Shown piece by piece: positions 1 to 10,179 of a DNA stretch of 64,000 bases. Below the pieces are notes generated by a model that searched no databases, had not been told where the DNA came from, and saw only the letters and a program-made list of their open reading frames with translations. Position 1 is the first letter of the stretch, and each line of letters opens with the position of its first letter. The stretch is from Phascolarctos cinereus (taxonomy: Eukaryota > Chordata > Mammalia > Diprotodontia > Phascolarctidae): NCBI RefSeq assembly GCF_002099425.1, contig NW_018344286.1, positions 744,001 to 808,000 of the forward strand. Direction: 5' to 3'. The translations under genes and the position numbers were made by a program.

Positions 1-307
1 AGACTGTTACAGGACCCTGGTGACCACTGGGAGAAGAGCTGCAGTGGTAATCAGCACCAGTAGTGTGCACCATTTTGGATTTCAAGATAAATCAGTCTGA
101 AAGGCATTGGGGGCCACCAAGGACTGGGGCAAGAGGTCTGCTGCTGTCGGTCTCAACACAGATCCATTCCAGCTGTGATGATGATGCTTGTGGGGATGGA
201 GTAGGAGGCAGCAGATATTTCTAGGGCCCATAAAATGATAAATAAACCTGCTGATTTCATTCTGTGCCACCATTTAGGTAAACAAACAAAAGCCGCTGTA
301 ATGGTAT
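1..307. other. No assignable feature
   Basis: I see nothing gene-like or recognisably repetitive here. The short open frames on the minus strand show no domain and no codon-like pattern. Confidence 0.5.
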
Positions 308-480
308 TCTGCTTCCAAACTGTGGTATAGTTAGAAAGGTGCTGGACTTGGAGTTGAAATCCTGCCTTAGACACTCACTGGCTGTGTGACCTTGAGCAAA
401 GTCACTTAATCTCTGTATGCCTCAGTTTCCTCATTGTCAAATAAGGATTAGATATGCTCTGCTCCATCATCCTATGATCT
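308..480 (+). mobile_element. MIR-type CORE-SINE fragment
   Basis: The stretch follows the order of a MIR: a tRNA-like head (GTTGAAATCCTGCCTTAG resembles a B box), then GCTGTGTGACCTTGAGCAA, then CTCAGTTTCCTCATTGTCAA. It ends in the TATGATCTTG-like tail typical of marsupial and monotreme MIR relatives. It is old and diverged and has no clear target-site duplication. Confidence 0.8.
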
Positions 481-857
481 TGAGCAGCCATGGTTCTGTT
501 AGGATTATGGCTCCCCACATTATAAGGTCCTGAGAAGTATCCTGCACAACAAATACACAAGAATGACACGACTTGGGGGAGGGGGCCAGCTGACCTCAGA
601 GACCCCCCCCCAAGTCTGTGCTTCTTTAATGCAGAACAGAGCCCGAGAGTGCAAAGAGCTGCTGGAGGTCAGGGAAAGGGCAGATCATTTCTGATGGGGT
701 GGGGAGAGAGAACATCAAAAACGTTTTCCAAGGACAAGAAAACTTTCTTTTTTTTTTTTCAATCGAGGAAGAGTAGCTCCTTCTCCATGCAGAAGCTATT
801 GCAGATGTTCAGTCTTTCTCCTTTAGCCTGGAAAACTCAGTAGCTCTGAAAGTTAGA
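481..857. other. No assignable feature
   Basis: There is a short C-run and A/T-run but no gene or recognised repeat. Confidence 0.4.
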
Positions 858-1012
858 GCCAGAGGGATTCAACCAACCACATGCTCTTTGTGGAGGAGGA
901 AACTGAGGCCCAGAGAGCAAGTGACCTATCCAAGGTTACATGGCTGCTCAATGGGAGACAGGATTGGAACCCAGGTCCTCTGCCTCCCAGTCTAGGGCTC
1001 TTTACAGAGTCC
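858..1012 (-). mobile_element. MIR-type SINE fragment, antisense
   Basis: The plus strand reads GGAGGAAACTGAGGCCCAGAG, a short gap, then GATTGGAACCCAGGTCCTCT. This is the reverse complement of the MIR core and tRNA-like head. Confidence 0.8.
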
Positions 1013-1143
1013 TCTGCTGCTTTTCATTGCATCTCTCAAAGTTGGATTTCCTGGCTGGATTCTTGGTTATCAGTGAAAACACTTTGGGGATCTCAATGAC
1101 CAAATCAACAAGGCAAGCCTTTCTCCCACCCCTCAACCTCCAA

Positions 1144-1309
1144 CCTATACATGCACACACAGGCACACATGTGCTTACACACATGCATGTACACAGACAC
1201 ACATGCACATGCATGAGCATATGTGACCTTCTAGAAGCTTTAAGGCTCTTTGGATGAATGAAGTCTGAGTCTGCACTTTGGGCCTCTTCAGAGTGTACTG
1301 TGAAGTGGC

Positions 1310-1347
<38 letters not shown>

Positions 1348-1402
1348 AACGTGCATTCATCTGTGGGTGTATGTGTGTGAGTGTATATGTGCATGTATTT
1401 GC
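1144..1402. repeat. CA-rich block, (TG)n microsatellite and TG-rich block
   Basis: A CA/CATG-rich block at 1144-1215 is followed by about 17 TG units at 1312-1345 and a degenerate TGTATGTGTG block to 1402. The two arms are complementary in composition, so they could pair imperfectly as a hairpin. Open frames across this stretch are artefacts of the dinucleotide repeat. Confidence 0.9.
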
Positions 1403-1768
1403 CTGTCCATGAGGACAGAAGCATGGTTGCCAAATTTCCACTGCAGAAAATGAAAGCTTTGAGCTCAAGCTGGTTAACTAGCTGCTCGAGAGGGTAGACT
1501 GAGCAATGCTTTGATCAGTGCCCACTGCCTGGAACCACAGCTTTGTATGGACGCTCCTTGGCAGCTTCTGAGAGGATCACAGATGAGGATTTCATGGGGT
1601 GAGAAGTCCCAGGTGGGCTGCATTTGGAGAGTGACAGGGTCTCCTAGTGTTGCTCTCTCTCTTCTCAAATAATTGTGAATGTTTGTATCAGGGTTCACCC
1701 CTCCACCTGGAGGAGTGAACACACAATGGAAGCCTTGGAATGAACTTGCCAAAGCTAGAAATTTACTA
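1403..1768. other. No assignable feature
   Basis: No recognised repeat and no coding signal. Confidence 0.4.
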
Positions 1769-2225
1769 AGACTATTTACTAAGCTGTGTGCTCGGCTCTC
1801 TGACAGCACTGGTGATACAAAGAAAATAATGAACTAGTACTTGGCTTCATTGAGTTTTCATTCTAAAGAGGGAAATCATCTAGCCACAGGAAAATAAAAA
1901 GATATGAACTAAAGAAGTAAGAAGCCATCTGGGTACTTGGAGAAGAGCCCTAAGGGCTGGGGCTGGAGTAGCATCAGGAACTATCTCATACAGAATTAAC
2001 ACGTAAGATAAGCCTTAAGGGGATTCTAAGGGGCAGAAATGAGGCAGGAGAGCTTTTCAGGAATGAGGGGACAACTTGTGCAAAGACATGGAGGTGGGAG
2101 ATGTGATGTTATGTATTGGGAACAGCAAATAAACCAGAATGTCTGGCGGTTACGTGAAAGGAGGGGATGTGAAATCAGTCGATAAAAGAGGCTGGAGATT
2201 TTAAAATGCAGGAGGTGGTATTTTT
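1769..2225 (-). mobile_element. L2 LINE 3' region, antisense
   Basis: Reading left to right gives the reverse complement of an L2 3' end: TTTACTAAGCTGTGTGCTCGG, then GGTGATACAAAGAAAATAA, then a purine-rich region with GGAGAGCTTTTCAGGAATG and AAAGACATGGAGGTGGGAG. These are the antisense landmarks seen in other copies in this window (20125, 42340, 50030). It is truncated and diverged. Confidence 0.65.
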
Positions 2226-2769
2226 GAGTCTTATGGTGGGAGGCACACAAGCTCTCCTCTGAAGAGGGTGGGAGAACCATGACCCTCTGGCCTCCATCCA
2301 CTTGGCAGTCATCTGCTTCTCTGACTGTGGAAGTCCTTTCTGCTCCTCCTTGTGCTCTTTGGGATTTAGTAATAGATGTGTCCGCAGTTCCCAACTGGGA
2401 GGAGTTCCCTATTTATTTGGGATCCATATACACCCTCTCATCCATTTCAGGTAACAAAGCCAGCCCAATGCAAGGCTCACAGTAAATGAAACACCTTCTG
2501 CCCTGGAGTGTCAGTCAGCATTCACGAGGATGTGTGTTTCTACATCCCAGCCGGGAGCAGGGCTGAGTGGAGAGCAGATATTGTTGGCTGGAATGAAAGA
2601 AGCCTCTTCTCCCCCCTCCCCCCTCCCCCAATATTCCCCAGGCAGGCAAACAAATTCTTAAGACAATGACATGCTTGGGCAGAGATGGCAGGTTGTAGGG
2701 CTGACTTGTAGAAATAAACAAGTTGTCTTGTTTCAACATTCCTCCCCCTCTTCCCTCTGCATGAAATTC
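2226..2769. other. Unique sequence, no gene seen
   Basis: A C-rich run lies at about 2612-2630. No exon-like frame flanked by plausible splice sites stood out and no repeat was recognised. Confidence 0.4.
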
Positions 2770-3330
2770 ATGGCGGGAAGAAGGAGTCTAGTATTAATAG
2801 ACAGAAATAATTCCTTGCTTGTTACTAAGTGGATTTGACCCAGTCTGGTGGCCTCTTTGAAAGAGGTCTACTGAGCGGCAGGAGCAATGAAAAGTTTGTA
2901 CTTTGGGGATGTGGTCGACAAGCGAGGAGCAGAGACAGGACCACTCACGAAAATCGATCAGGATGGCTGGCGGAATGCAGCCTGCTGATCTCCCTGCTAA
3001 GACAATGTCTGTCAATTACTGCAGAGGGGCCAGAGGGGCTGTGTCAGAGGAAGGCTAGCATGAGTGGAGGGGAAGGACAAAGCTGGAGATGGCAGCAGGG
3101 ATGGTGCTGACCCTGCTCTAAGGGGGAGATTGTATAATTAGGATTAATTCAGCAGTAATCACCTGTTTTGACAGTCCCTATTTTGTACTTTAACTTTCTC
3201 TGCTTGATGCCTAGCCCCGCCTGGTTAGGGTGAAATGCAACGAAAAAAATCACATTGCTTGTTAATGAATGGCTTGACTGATCAATGGGAATGAGTGATA
3301 GCATGTTCCACTTCACAGTATTGAGCACTT
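2770..3330. other. Repeat-poor block; candidate conserved non-coding element
   Basis: None of the interspersed repeats that saturate the surroundings is present. The part around 3131-3175 packs TAATTA (3135-3140), GGATTAATT, an E-box CACCTG (3160-3165) and a TALE/MEIS-like TGACAG (3169-3174). Such homeodomain-type clusters are common in vertebrate developmental enhancers. That is an inference from composition only; conservation was not tested. Confidence 0.25.
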
Positions 3331-3544
3331 GAGAATGCCTGTGAACTAAAGCATGCTGAATGGAGTTGGAACAAGAAGAGTCACTAGGGTAGGGCCACCT
3401 GCATGCCGTCTCAGGCTGCTGAAGTTAAGGATATTGAGAGCCTTGTAGAAACAATAGAGTTCAGCACTTAGTGGAGATAAAAATAAGGACTGAACCTGTC
3501 ATTTCATTGATGTGGGTTACTCCTAGGATGAGGAAGTGCCTCAT

Positions 3545-3700
3545 ACCAATACCCTGAAATTTACAGTCTTAGGGAGATGTCTAGAGTCCTGAGTGACTTG
3601 CTTAGGGTCACACAGGCAGGATTTGTCAGAGATGGGATTTGAACACAGGTCTTCCTGGCTTTTAGCCCAGCTCTCTACTGTGCCACTCTGCCTGTTTTAG
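3545..3700 (-). mobile_element. SINE fragment, antisense
   Basis: The antisense order TTGCTTAGGGTCACACAGGC, GGGATTTGAACACAGGTCTT and CTCTCTACTGTGCCACTCTG matches the body and tRNA-like head of the marsupial/MIR SINE group. Confidence 0.8.
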
Positions 3701-3759
3701 CCCCTTGTTAGCAAGAACGAGAGAGCTAGTGAGCTAGCTGGCTAATTGTGACTTGCTTA

Positions 3760-3912
3760 CGAGCTTTGAGTTTTACAAAGCATTTCACATATATTGCCTT
3801 ATTTGACACCCACAATTAACCTGTGAGGTAGGAGAAAAGATTATTCTCATTTGGCAGAATAGGGAACTGCAATTAAGTGACTTCCTTTCCGAGTTAAGAT
3901 TTGAAGCCAAAT
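3760..3912 (-). mobile_element. MIR-type SINE 3' part, antisense
   Basis: The plus strand shows TTACAAAGCATTTCACATAT, ACCTGTGAGGTAGGAG and AATTAAGTGACTTCC, the reverse complement of a MIR core and 3' half. It lies directly before an L3 copy. Confidence 0.65.
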
Positions 3913-3924
3913 CTTGTCAATTCC

Positions 3925-4525
3925 AAAAAAACGATCTGGGGGTTTTGTTGGACTGCAAATAGGCTCAATACAAATCAGCAGTCATATGGCAGCCAAAACA
4001 GCTAATGAGATAGATCAATCCCTGGTAGCATAAAGGGAGGCCTGGCTTTTGGAAATAAAGAGACAAAAATCCTGCTCCTGCCCTGCTCTGGCCAGGTCAT
4101 GTCTTGGGCACCACAGTTTAGGTACGTGGACAAGCTGGAGAGCATTCCGAAGAAGGCACCTAAAATGGTGGAGGGTCTCCAGTTTGGGACATAGGAAGAG
4201 CGGTTGAATGTCCCAGGGATGATTAGCCTGAGGTGGGGAAGACGCAAAGGGAGACATGATAGCTAGCTGCATGGATTTGATGGCTATTATGTAGAACAGA
4301 GATGCTACTGGTCTGTTTGGTCCCACAGGGCAAGCACGGGAACAAGAGAAGGAGTTTGCAAAGGGGATAAATTTAGGTTTGACATCAGTTCAAGTTATGG
4401 ACCAATGAGAGGTGTCTCAAAGAGGAATGGGCCTCCTCAGAAAGTGGAGTTCTCCCTTCCCTTGAAATCTTTGGGTCAAGTGGTGATGGTAATTCTTTTC
4501 CAGGTCTGGGTTGGCCAAAATAGCT
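3925..4525 (+). mobile_element. L3/CR1-clade LINE, 3' end
   Basis: The stretch follows the L3 3' region in order: GATCTGGGGGTTTTGTTGGA, CAGTCATATGGCAGCCAAAA, TGGGCACCACAGTTTAGG, GACAAGCTGGAGAGCATTCC, GATTAGCCTGAGGTGGGGAAG, GGGAGACATGATAGCTAG. It finishes in the region that normally encodes the end of the element. It is old, with many substitutions and small gaps, and is non-functional. Confidence 0.85.
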
Positions 4526-4773
4526 GATGAGGCCCCTTGTAGCTCTGCGACATGGAGATGCTGTGCATTGAGGGCAGCCCTCTGTCCACTAGGCCCAGAA
4601 TAGGAAAGGGTGCTGAGGGCACATGCAGACAAGGAAGTAGTGATTACAAGGAAAAGACATCACGTCTGATCATTAAGGTGTGATCCAGCCAGGCTAGTAC
4701 CATTTTCTTATTGAAGCATTTGACCAGGAGAATGTCACACATGTAGTTACGAAAAAGAAGGAAAGACATGGAC

Positions 4774-4865
4774 CAGGGGTGGGGAACCTGTGGCCTCGAA
4801 GCCACATGTGGCCTCTAGGTCCTCAAGTGTGGCCCTCTGACCGAATCTAAGCTTCACAGAACTTT
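4774..4865 (+). mobile_element. hAT-like DNA transposon end, truncated
   Basis: The segment starts CAGGGGTGGGGAACCTGTGG and continues GGCCTCTAGGTCCTCAAGTG and GGCCCTCTGACCGAATCTAA. This GC-rich terminal motif is typical of a non-autonomous hAT family found in mammals, with ends of the form CAGGGGT. No matching second terminus was found nearby, so one end only remains. Family assignment is from memory. Confidence 0.5.
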
Positions 4866-4884
4866 TTGGATTCATTTACAATTG

Positions 4885-5040
4885 GAGACCCTGGGAGGAA
4901 GTGGCAGAGATGGGATTGGAAACCCATTCCTCTACTTCTCTAGCCAAATTTTCCCCACTGTTCCCCATTGTTTCGCAATCAACAAACATTCACCAAGCAT
5001 CTACACTGCGCTTAGCTCTGGGGCTACAACAAAGACTCAC
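4885..5040 (-). mobile_element. MIR fragment then L2 tail, both antisense
   Basis: The piece at 4885-4950 looks like a MIR antisense core (GGCAGAGATGGGATTGGAAACC). The piece at 4978-5040 reads TCAACAAACATTCACCAAGCATC and then GGGGCTACAACAAAG, the reverse complement of an L2 3' terminus. Confidence 0.5.
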
Positions 5041-5084
5041 ATTTGGAGCTAGTTGAGTGGCTATTCTCAAAGAGGAATCATGAA

Positions 5085-5292
5085 CGGAGCCATGCTCTTT
5101 GCAAGGAGCACTCTGCTGGTATGTCCCAGAGTCCTCTGCTTGGCCCTGTGCCATATGAAATTTTGAACAGTGACTTCAATAAAGGCGTGGGCACTGCACT
5201 CATCAGATTCACAGATGGTGCAAAGCTAGAAGGGATAGCTCTCATGCTGGATGACTGAGTCAGGATAGCAAATCTAATAGGAATTGGAGATG
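5085..5292 (+). mobile_element. L3/CR1 LINE reverse-transcriptase fragment
   Basis: One frame stays open and reads SAGMSQSPLLGPVPYEILNS, then DFNKGVGTALIRFTDGAKLE, then GIALMLDD. This aligns with the CR1-clade RT signature (S-G-V-P-Q-G-S-V-L-G-P, then F-A-D-D-T-K-L). The catalytic FADD is FTDG here, so the copy is dead. It is a more 5' part of the element than the copy at 3925 and so is a separate insertion. Confidence 0.8.
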
Positions 5293-5299
5293 TCCAGCA

Positions 5300-5585
5300 T
5301 GGAGCACAGTGCCTGCTGCATAATAAGCACTTGATAAGAAGCAGGCTTGGTTTGAGTGCAGATCATGAAAGAAGGAAGGAACAAAACCAGCATTTATAAA
5401 GTGCCTACTATGTGCTAGGCACTGAGCCAAGTCCTAGGGAGAACACAAAAAGATTTGTCCCAACTCTACCTCAGGGTAGGCACCTGTGAGCTCCAACCAC
5501 TCTAAACTTCAGTTTCTTCTTCTATAAAAGCAAGTATTTAGCTTAGATGACTTCTGAATTGTCTTTTGGTTGCAAATGGCCTGTC
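5300..5585. mobile_element. Cluster of L2 tails and a MIR tail
   Basis: A sense L2/MIR tail (CACAGTGCCTGCTGCATAAT, AAGCACTTGATAAG) lies at 5305-5342. An antisense L2 end follows at 5365-5480 (GTGCCTACTATGTGCTAGGC). A sense MIR tail with CTTCAGTTTCTTCTTCTATA runs at 5500-5580. All are short and diverged. Confidence 0.6.
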
Positions 5586-6224
5586 TCACTCTGAGCCTTG
5601 GATTTCTGGGACATCCTGTTCTACTGACTTAGGGAAAGCACCCGTTCATTCCTGGCCAGCAGAGATGAAACATTCCCATGGCAGCAACAAATTAGAGAAC
5701 AGGTGGAATGAATTTCTGGCAATTTCCCTGAGCTGCTAGAACGTAGAGGAAAAGACTTTTTAAAAAGCCATTAGGGACTGTGCTGAGTCCAGCACCTCTG
5801 GAAAGAAAGAGAGTGAGCATTTTCCAAACCAGAAACCATCTTCACCTGGTACTTTCATTGGTTTTCACACATGTGCTTAGAAAAGGAAAAATGAGTGATA
5901 AGATGTCCCTTTCTCTCCTCATTCTCAGGCCCTGCAGGGCTACTTGCCCAGTGGACTATACAATAGGATAAAGAAAGGGAGCAATGACAGAAACTGAGGG
6001 TGGGAAGAGAATGGATAGGTGTTCCAAAAATGACTGACTGATGTTATCCTAATCATGAAAACTGAGGGCACAAGGGAGAACAGTATATCCCCGACTCACC
6101 TTCCTCTGGAATGTTCCAGGAGATGTCTGAATATTCAGGCTGAGATCCCATCTCTGATCCTCAGAGCTAGCTGGCAATTCAGAGGGGAAAAAAAAGATGT
6201 AGCAGCTCCCATTTCTTCTTTGTG
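5586..6224. other. Unique sequence, no gene seen
   Basis: No recognised repeat. The small plus-strand open frames have no domain and no convincing start or splice context. Confidence 0.4.
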
Positions 6225-6440
6225 TTCCCTAGGCATGGTACTTCATCCTCAGCCCCCACACATTTGCCCTGGCTGTGCCCCATGCCTATGATGGTCTCCC
6301 CCCTCACTTTTGCCCTTTGGAATTCCTAACTCCATTCAAGGCCCAGCTCAAGTACCACACGAGGCAATTCCTGATCTCCCTAAGCATTAGTACCTCTTCT
6401 CCCCAAATCATGTTATATTTACTTTGCATAGATTTCACAC
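6225..6440 (+). mobile_element. L2 LINE 3' region
   Basis: Sense L2 landmarks are ATTCAAGGCCCAGCTCAAGT, then ACACGAGGCAATTCCTGATC, followed by the region that precedes the L2 tail. These are the UTR-proximal parts of L2 ('cttccttcaaggctcagctcaagtgccacc' in the usual consensus). The tail itself is missing. Confidence 0.75.
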
Positions 6441-6700
6441 GGTTTAGTGAATGGAGAGCTGGCCACAGAGTCGGGGAGACCTGGGTTTGATGCCTGCCTA
6501 TGATGGATGCTAGCTCTAAGACCCTTGGTGTGGCACAGTGGAAATGTGGTACAGTAGAAAGGACAATGACGCTATAGCCAGAAGATGTGGGTTCAAATCC
6601 TGTATCTGACAGTTACTACTCACAGGACCTTTGACAAGTGATTAAATATCCCCGAGCTTCATTTTCTTCATTTGTAAAATTGGGATCTGGGTTAGTAATA
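6441..6700 (+). mobile_element. Two SINE fragments in tandem
   Basis: The head of one SINE lies at 6441-6505 (GAGAGCTGGCCACAGAGTCG, CCTGGGTTTGATGCCTGCC). A longer MIR-type copy follows at 6533-6700 (GTACAGTAGAAAGGACAATG, GGTTCAAATCCTGTATCTGA, CATTTTCTTCATTTGTAAAA). Confidence 0.75.
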
Positions 6701-6894
6701 GATGAGTGAGGATGTTATTTTCAGCTGTAGAATGCTGATAATATAAGAAATCACCTCAACTTCTCATTACCCTAGGCATCTCAGAGCAGGTGCCCATCCG
6801 CTTTGGGAGAAGGAATGTCTCACTGAGCTCCCAACGTGGCTGAAATCCCCCTGAGTCAAGAGAAAGTCCTGATCTGTTATTTTCTCTACTCCCA

Positions 6895-7200
6895 TCCCCA
6901 GCAGAGTATAAGTTCCTTGTTATCTTACTTTGCATTCTTAGCTTGTGATCAGTGCTAGGGATACAGAGCAGAGGTAGCAAATAATGCTTGTGGGATCAGG
7001 TTGTAATTTAGGTGAATTCTATGGGGTTTATGTGCACAACAACCATATGACATAGGGAGTATAAGTATCACGCTCATTTTACATATGGGATTAAGTTGAG
7101 GCCAAAGAGGTTAAAAGGGTTGTCCAGGATCTAGGACCATGGCTAGCAGTGATGTTTGGGATCAGGAGTCAATCTCAAGTTCTTCCTCCTATCACATACC
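6895..7200. mobile_element. L2 tail (+) and antisense MIR
   Basis: A sense L2-like tail occupies about 6895-6995 (GCAGAGTATAAGTTCCTTG). At 7035-7200 a MIR lies in antisense (CACAACAACCATATGACATA, then TTGTCCAGGATC). Both are diverged. Confidence 0.5.
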
Positions 7201-7225
7201 CTATAGTCTCAACCCCCCCCTCCCC

Positions 7226-7228
<3 letters not shown>

Positions 7229-7279
<51 letters not shown>
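7229..7279. repeat. (AG)n microsatellite
   Basis: About 25 uninterrupted AG units follow a C-rich run at 7212-7226, giving a sharp pyrimidine-to-purine switch on the plus strand. Confidence 0.98.
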
Positions 7280-7282
<3 letters not shown>

Positions 7283-7354
7283 AAAAAGACTTTTGCACTA
7301 TAGCTACTTGTCTAATTTCTCTCTTGCTGAAGCTTCTGCATTGGGCAAAGCACT

Positions 7355-7592
7355 CAAGGAGTGAACAGTTAGGTCCTATAGATCTGACTGTAAGTCACAA
7401 AGACCTGAGTTTGAATCCTGCCACAGGCACTTCTGAGTTGTGTAACCCTGGGCAAGGCCTTTTACCTTGGTCAGGTTCAGCTTCCTCATCTGAAAAAGGA
7501 GGCGAAGCACAGCACCCACTTTCCAGGCTTGTGGAGAGGATCCATGATATAACAGGTGTAAAGTGCTTTGCAGACCTCAGTCAGCAATAGGA
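7355..7592 (+). mobile_element. MIR-type SINE, nearly full length
   Basis: It carries ACCTGAGTTTGAATCCTGCC (B-box region), TTGTGTAACCCTGGGCAAGG, CAGCTTCCTCATCTGAAAAA and the 3' part AAAGTGCTTTGCAGACCTCA. Confidence 0.85.
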
Positions 7593-8279
7593 AAGAGGAG
7601 GAGGGAGACCTTCTAGGAGTGGCAGAGACCTGATGGTGACAGAGAAGATCATATCTTTGGAAGGTAGGAAGACTGCACTAGTGGAGACACAGTTCAATCT
7701 TGAAGCCAACAGAAATTTTCATCAGCTGATTTCTGAGTGCAGGACTATCTCTTCCCAGGTGGAAAAGAAAGGGGTCTGTGAAGATTGCATATGGTGGTTT
7801 TTCAAAGGGGCTAGGGAGGCTGATTGCCCCTGATGTGGGGATGAAACTTCTACATTACTCAGGGCTTGTGGAGATGGCCAGATGCGAATGAGGTGGTGAT
7901 GGAGCTGGGTGCCTGCCTGGCCGGTAATGAGGCAGGGTTGATTCCGGGGAAGCTGGCCAGCCTGTCAGGTAGAGTACACAAAAGCCTGGAGTCTGGGCAT
8001 GACCTTCAGAGATGGCCATCTCCACTGAGCTTCAAAAGAACAGGAAGGAGCAAGGTCTGGTGGTCAGGGTTTCAAAAAAGGACCTGGCACAATGGAAGAC
8101 ACGTATGACTGGGGTTGGCCTTAGCCTGCTGGAGGGAGGATTGTTTTTAAGGTCACACAGAATGCAGGGGACTGAGGGGAGTTGGTGTGCCCCTTTTGGA
8201 AAGCACGGAGCCGGATGTTCAACCTGACACAGTACTGGGCAGGTCCTGACTGTGGCATCAGTGTTCGCCTTAGCCCCCT
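7593..8279. other. Unique sequence, no gene seen
   Basis: Several overlapping plus-strand open frames of 60-80 codons lie here, but none shows a domain or a coherent exon structure. A CAG|GTAGAG sequence near 7966 resembles a splice donor but has no convincing acceptor in the same frame upstream. Confidence 0.35.
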
Positions 8280-8640
8280 TCCAGATCAGTGCTGGTGGGC
8301 GGCTGAATCCTTGCCATCGCTGGTCTGGCTGTGTCGTATTTGTTCCACGGCGGGCGCCTCATTAATGGGAGATGTTCTCTAGCTCTGCCTTAGCAGAGGA
8401 TGACCCCTGCCCTTGCCACAGTGTGTGGCTTTACAGATCTAGTTTCTGTTCCAGATGACTTGCTGAGCCAGCAATCTTGGCGAGGCTATTGAAACACGCC
8501 TTTCCTGGTTCCATATGTATGGGGATGCTAATTAACGAGAAACAAACCTCTAAAAATTCAATCCATGAGACCTCCAAAGTTTCAATGTGTCTCAAAGAGA
8601 AGCGGAGCCTTTTAAGACCCCAGTCTTCTGAGTCTTCTCC
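8280..8640. other. Repeat-poor block; candidate conserved non-coding element
   Basis: No interspersed repeat is recognised. It contains GCTAATTAACG at 8527-8537, a homeodomain-type core. This is composition-based inference only. Confidence 0.2.
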
Positions 8641-9035
8641 CTGCTCCATTAGAATGAAATTTCTGCTCTTTTCTCACCCAGGACACTAAGTTGTTCTTGT
8701 CCTGCCCATTATACACAGCTTGTGCCCTCCGTATCTTCTTTAATTCAAAGGCATTTCTACAGGACAAGGTTTGGTCACCATCTGTCACAGAGTTGGAGTT
8801 GTTATTGCGACTTCAACGAGCGTCCATGCTCTTTGGACAGCTCCCCTACCCACTGAGTTCCTTCCATCTCAGTTACTAACTTACTAAGATGAGTCAATGA
8901 TTAGGGTTGGCACAGCCCTTTACCAAGAGCAGACTCTTTCCACCTCCTGATTTAGCAAAAGATCATATCAAATAAACTTGGGTTAAATGGGGAGCTGCTA
9001 GGGTTGGCAGTGGATAGCAACGAGATTTTTCTTTA
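8641..9035. other. No assignable feature
   Basis: No recognised repeat or coding signal. Confidence 0.35.
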
Positions 9036-9625
9036 AATGTGTTTCTGACCATGTCATTCCTCTGCTCAGAAAGCACCAGTAGCTTCCCAGTGCCCTTCAC
9101 AAACCAGTTCAAAACATTCCAGGCTTATTATTGTTGTTCAGTCATTCAGGTGTGGCTGGCAAAAATGCTGGAGTGGTTTGCCATTTCCTTCTCCATTTCC
9201 AGGCTTATTACACAGGCATTATTCCTAGATCAGTAGGTCCTCTACAATCCAGCCAAATGGGCCTCCTATCTCTTATCTCTGGGTCTTTTCCCAGGTGGGC
9301 CTTGATGCCTGGAGTGAAATGTCTACTCTCCTCACCCTCTGAGCACCCCTCCTTAGATTTCTCCCAAACTTTGCCCAGATGCAACCTCTTACACAAAGAC
9401 TTTTCTGACTTGTTCCCTGCCTCTCCCCACAGGCAGCTACGGTGGCCTCCCTCCTGACATTACCTTGTATTTCCTTTGCATGCATGTTAAATTCATTGAG
9501 GTGCATATTTATGACTTCCCAGATAGGTTGTAAGGCGTTTGAGGGTAAGGTTATCTAAGTTTGGTCTTTGTATCACCAGACCAGCCATTATCATAATACC
9601 TGGCACACAGTAGGTAATAGACAGA
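9036..9625 (+). mobile_element. L2 LINE 3' end carrying a small SINE insertion
   Basis: Sense L2 landmarks run from CATGTCATTCCTCTGCTCAG (9050) through CTTACACAAAGACTTTTCTG and GGTTGTAAGGCGTTTGAGGG to the terminal CCTGGCACACAGTAGGTAAT (about 9600-9619). The element is split at 9131-9196 by a short antisense SINE piece flanked by a direct repeat. Confidence 0.85.
9131..9196 (-). mobile_element. 5'-truncated marsupial SINE with target-site duplication
   Basis: Only the 3' 66 bases of the tRNA/RTE-tailed SINE are present, in antisense (starts TTGTTGTTCAGTCATTCAGG, ends GTTTGCCATTTCCTTCTCC). It is bounded by a perfect 14-bp direct repeat TTCCAGGCTTATTA at 9117-9130 and 9197-9210. This is the expected mark of LINE-machinery insertion with 5' truncation. 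Confidence 0.92.
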
Positions 9626-9880
9626 GGAAGCTAGGTTGATGCAGTGCTGGGCCTAAAGTCAAGCTAGGACTGATTCAGTCTCAGACACTTACTTTCTCTG
9701 TGACCCTAGACACATCACTTAACCTCTGTCTACCTCAGTTTCCTCAATGTAAAATGGGGCTCATAATAGCACCTACCTGGTAGGGTTATTGTGAAGATCA
9801 AAAGATGCAATATTTTTGCAAAGCACTTAGCTCAGCACCTGACATGTAATAGGTGCTTAATATATGCTCATTTTCTTTCT
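9626..9880 (+). mobile_element. MIR-type SINE, near full length
   Basis: All parts are present in order: head (GATGCAGTGCTGGGCCTAA), CTCTGTGACCCTAGACACAT, CTACCTCAGTTTCCTCAATG, GCACCTACCTGGTAGGGTTA and the tail AGCACCTGACATGTAATAGG. It immediately follows the L2 tail. Confidence 0.9.
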
Positions 9881-9929
9881 CTTCCCTTCTCTCCACTGCT
9901 GAGTATGGCCCAAACATTCTTGATAGTGA

Positions 9930-10130
9930 TTCTTTTTCTAAAATATATGTAGTTCAGTAACCATTTCTTAATTAGATGTAAAAAATTCAACATTAATTTA
10001 AAAAATATTGAGTTCCAAATTCTTTCTCTCCTTCCTACCCTTCCCTCACCCCTTATGAAGGCAAGTGATGTGATATTGATTATACATATGAAGTCTGCAA
10101 AACGTATTTCCATATTAGCCATGGGGCAAA

Positions 10131-10179
<49 letters not shown>

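Noticed and set aside
1002-1468. 97- and 143-codon minus-strand frames rich in Thr-His
   Set aside because: Produced by the CA/TG repeats.
7229-7279. Purine tract as a branch/regulatory element
   Set aside because: A plain (AG)n microsatellite.
7960-7975. Donor-like CAG|GTAGAG as evidence of an exon
   Set aside because: No matching acceptor with an open frame of sensible length could be paired with it.
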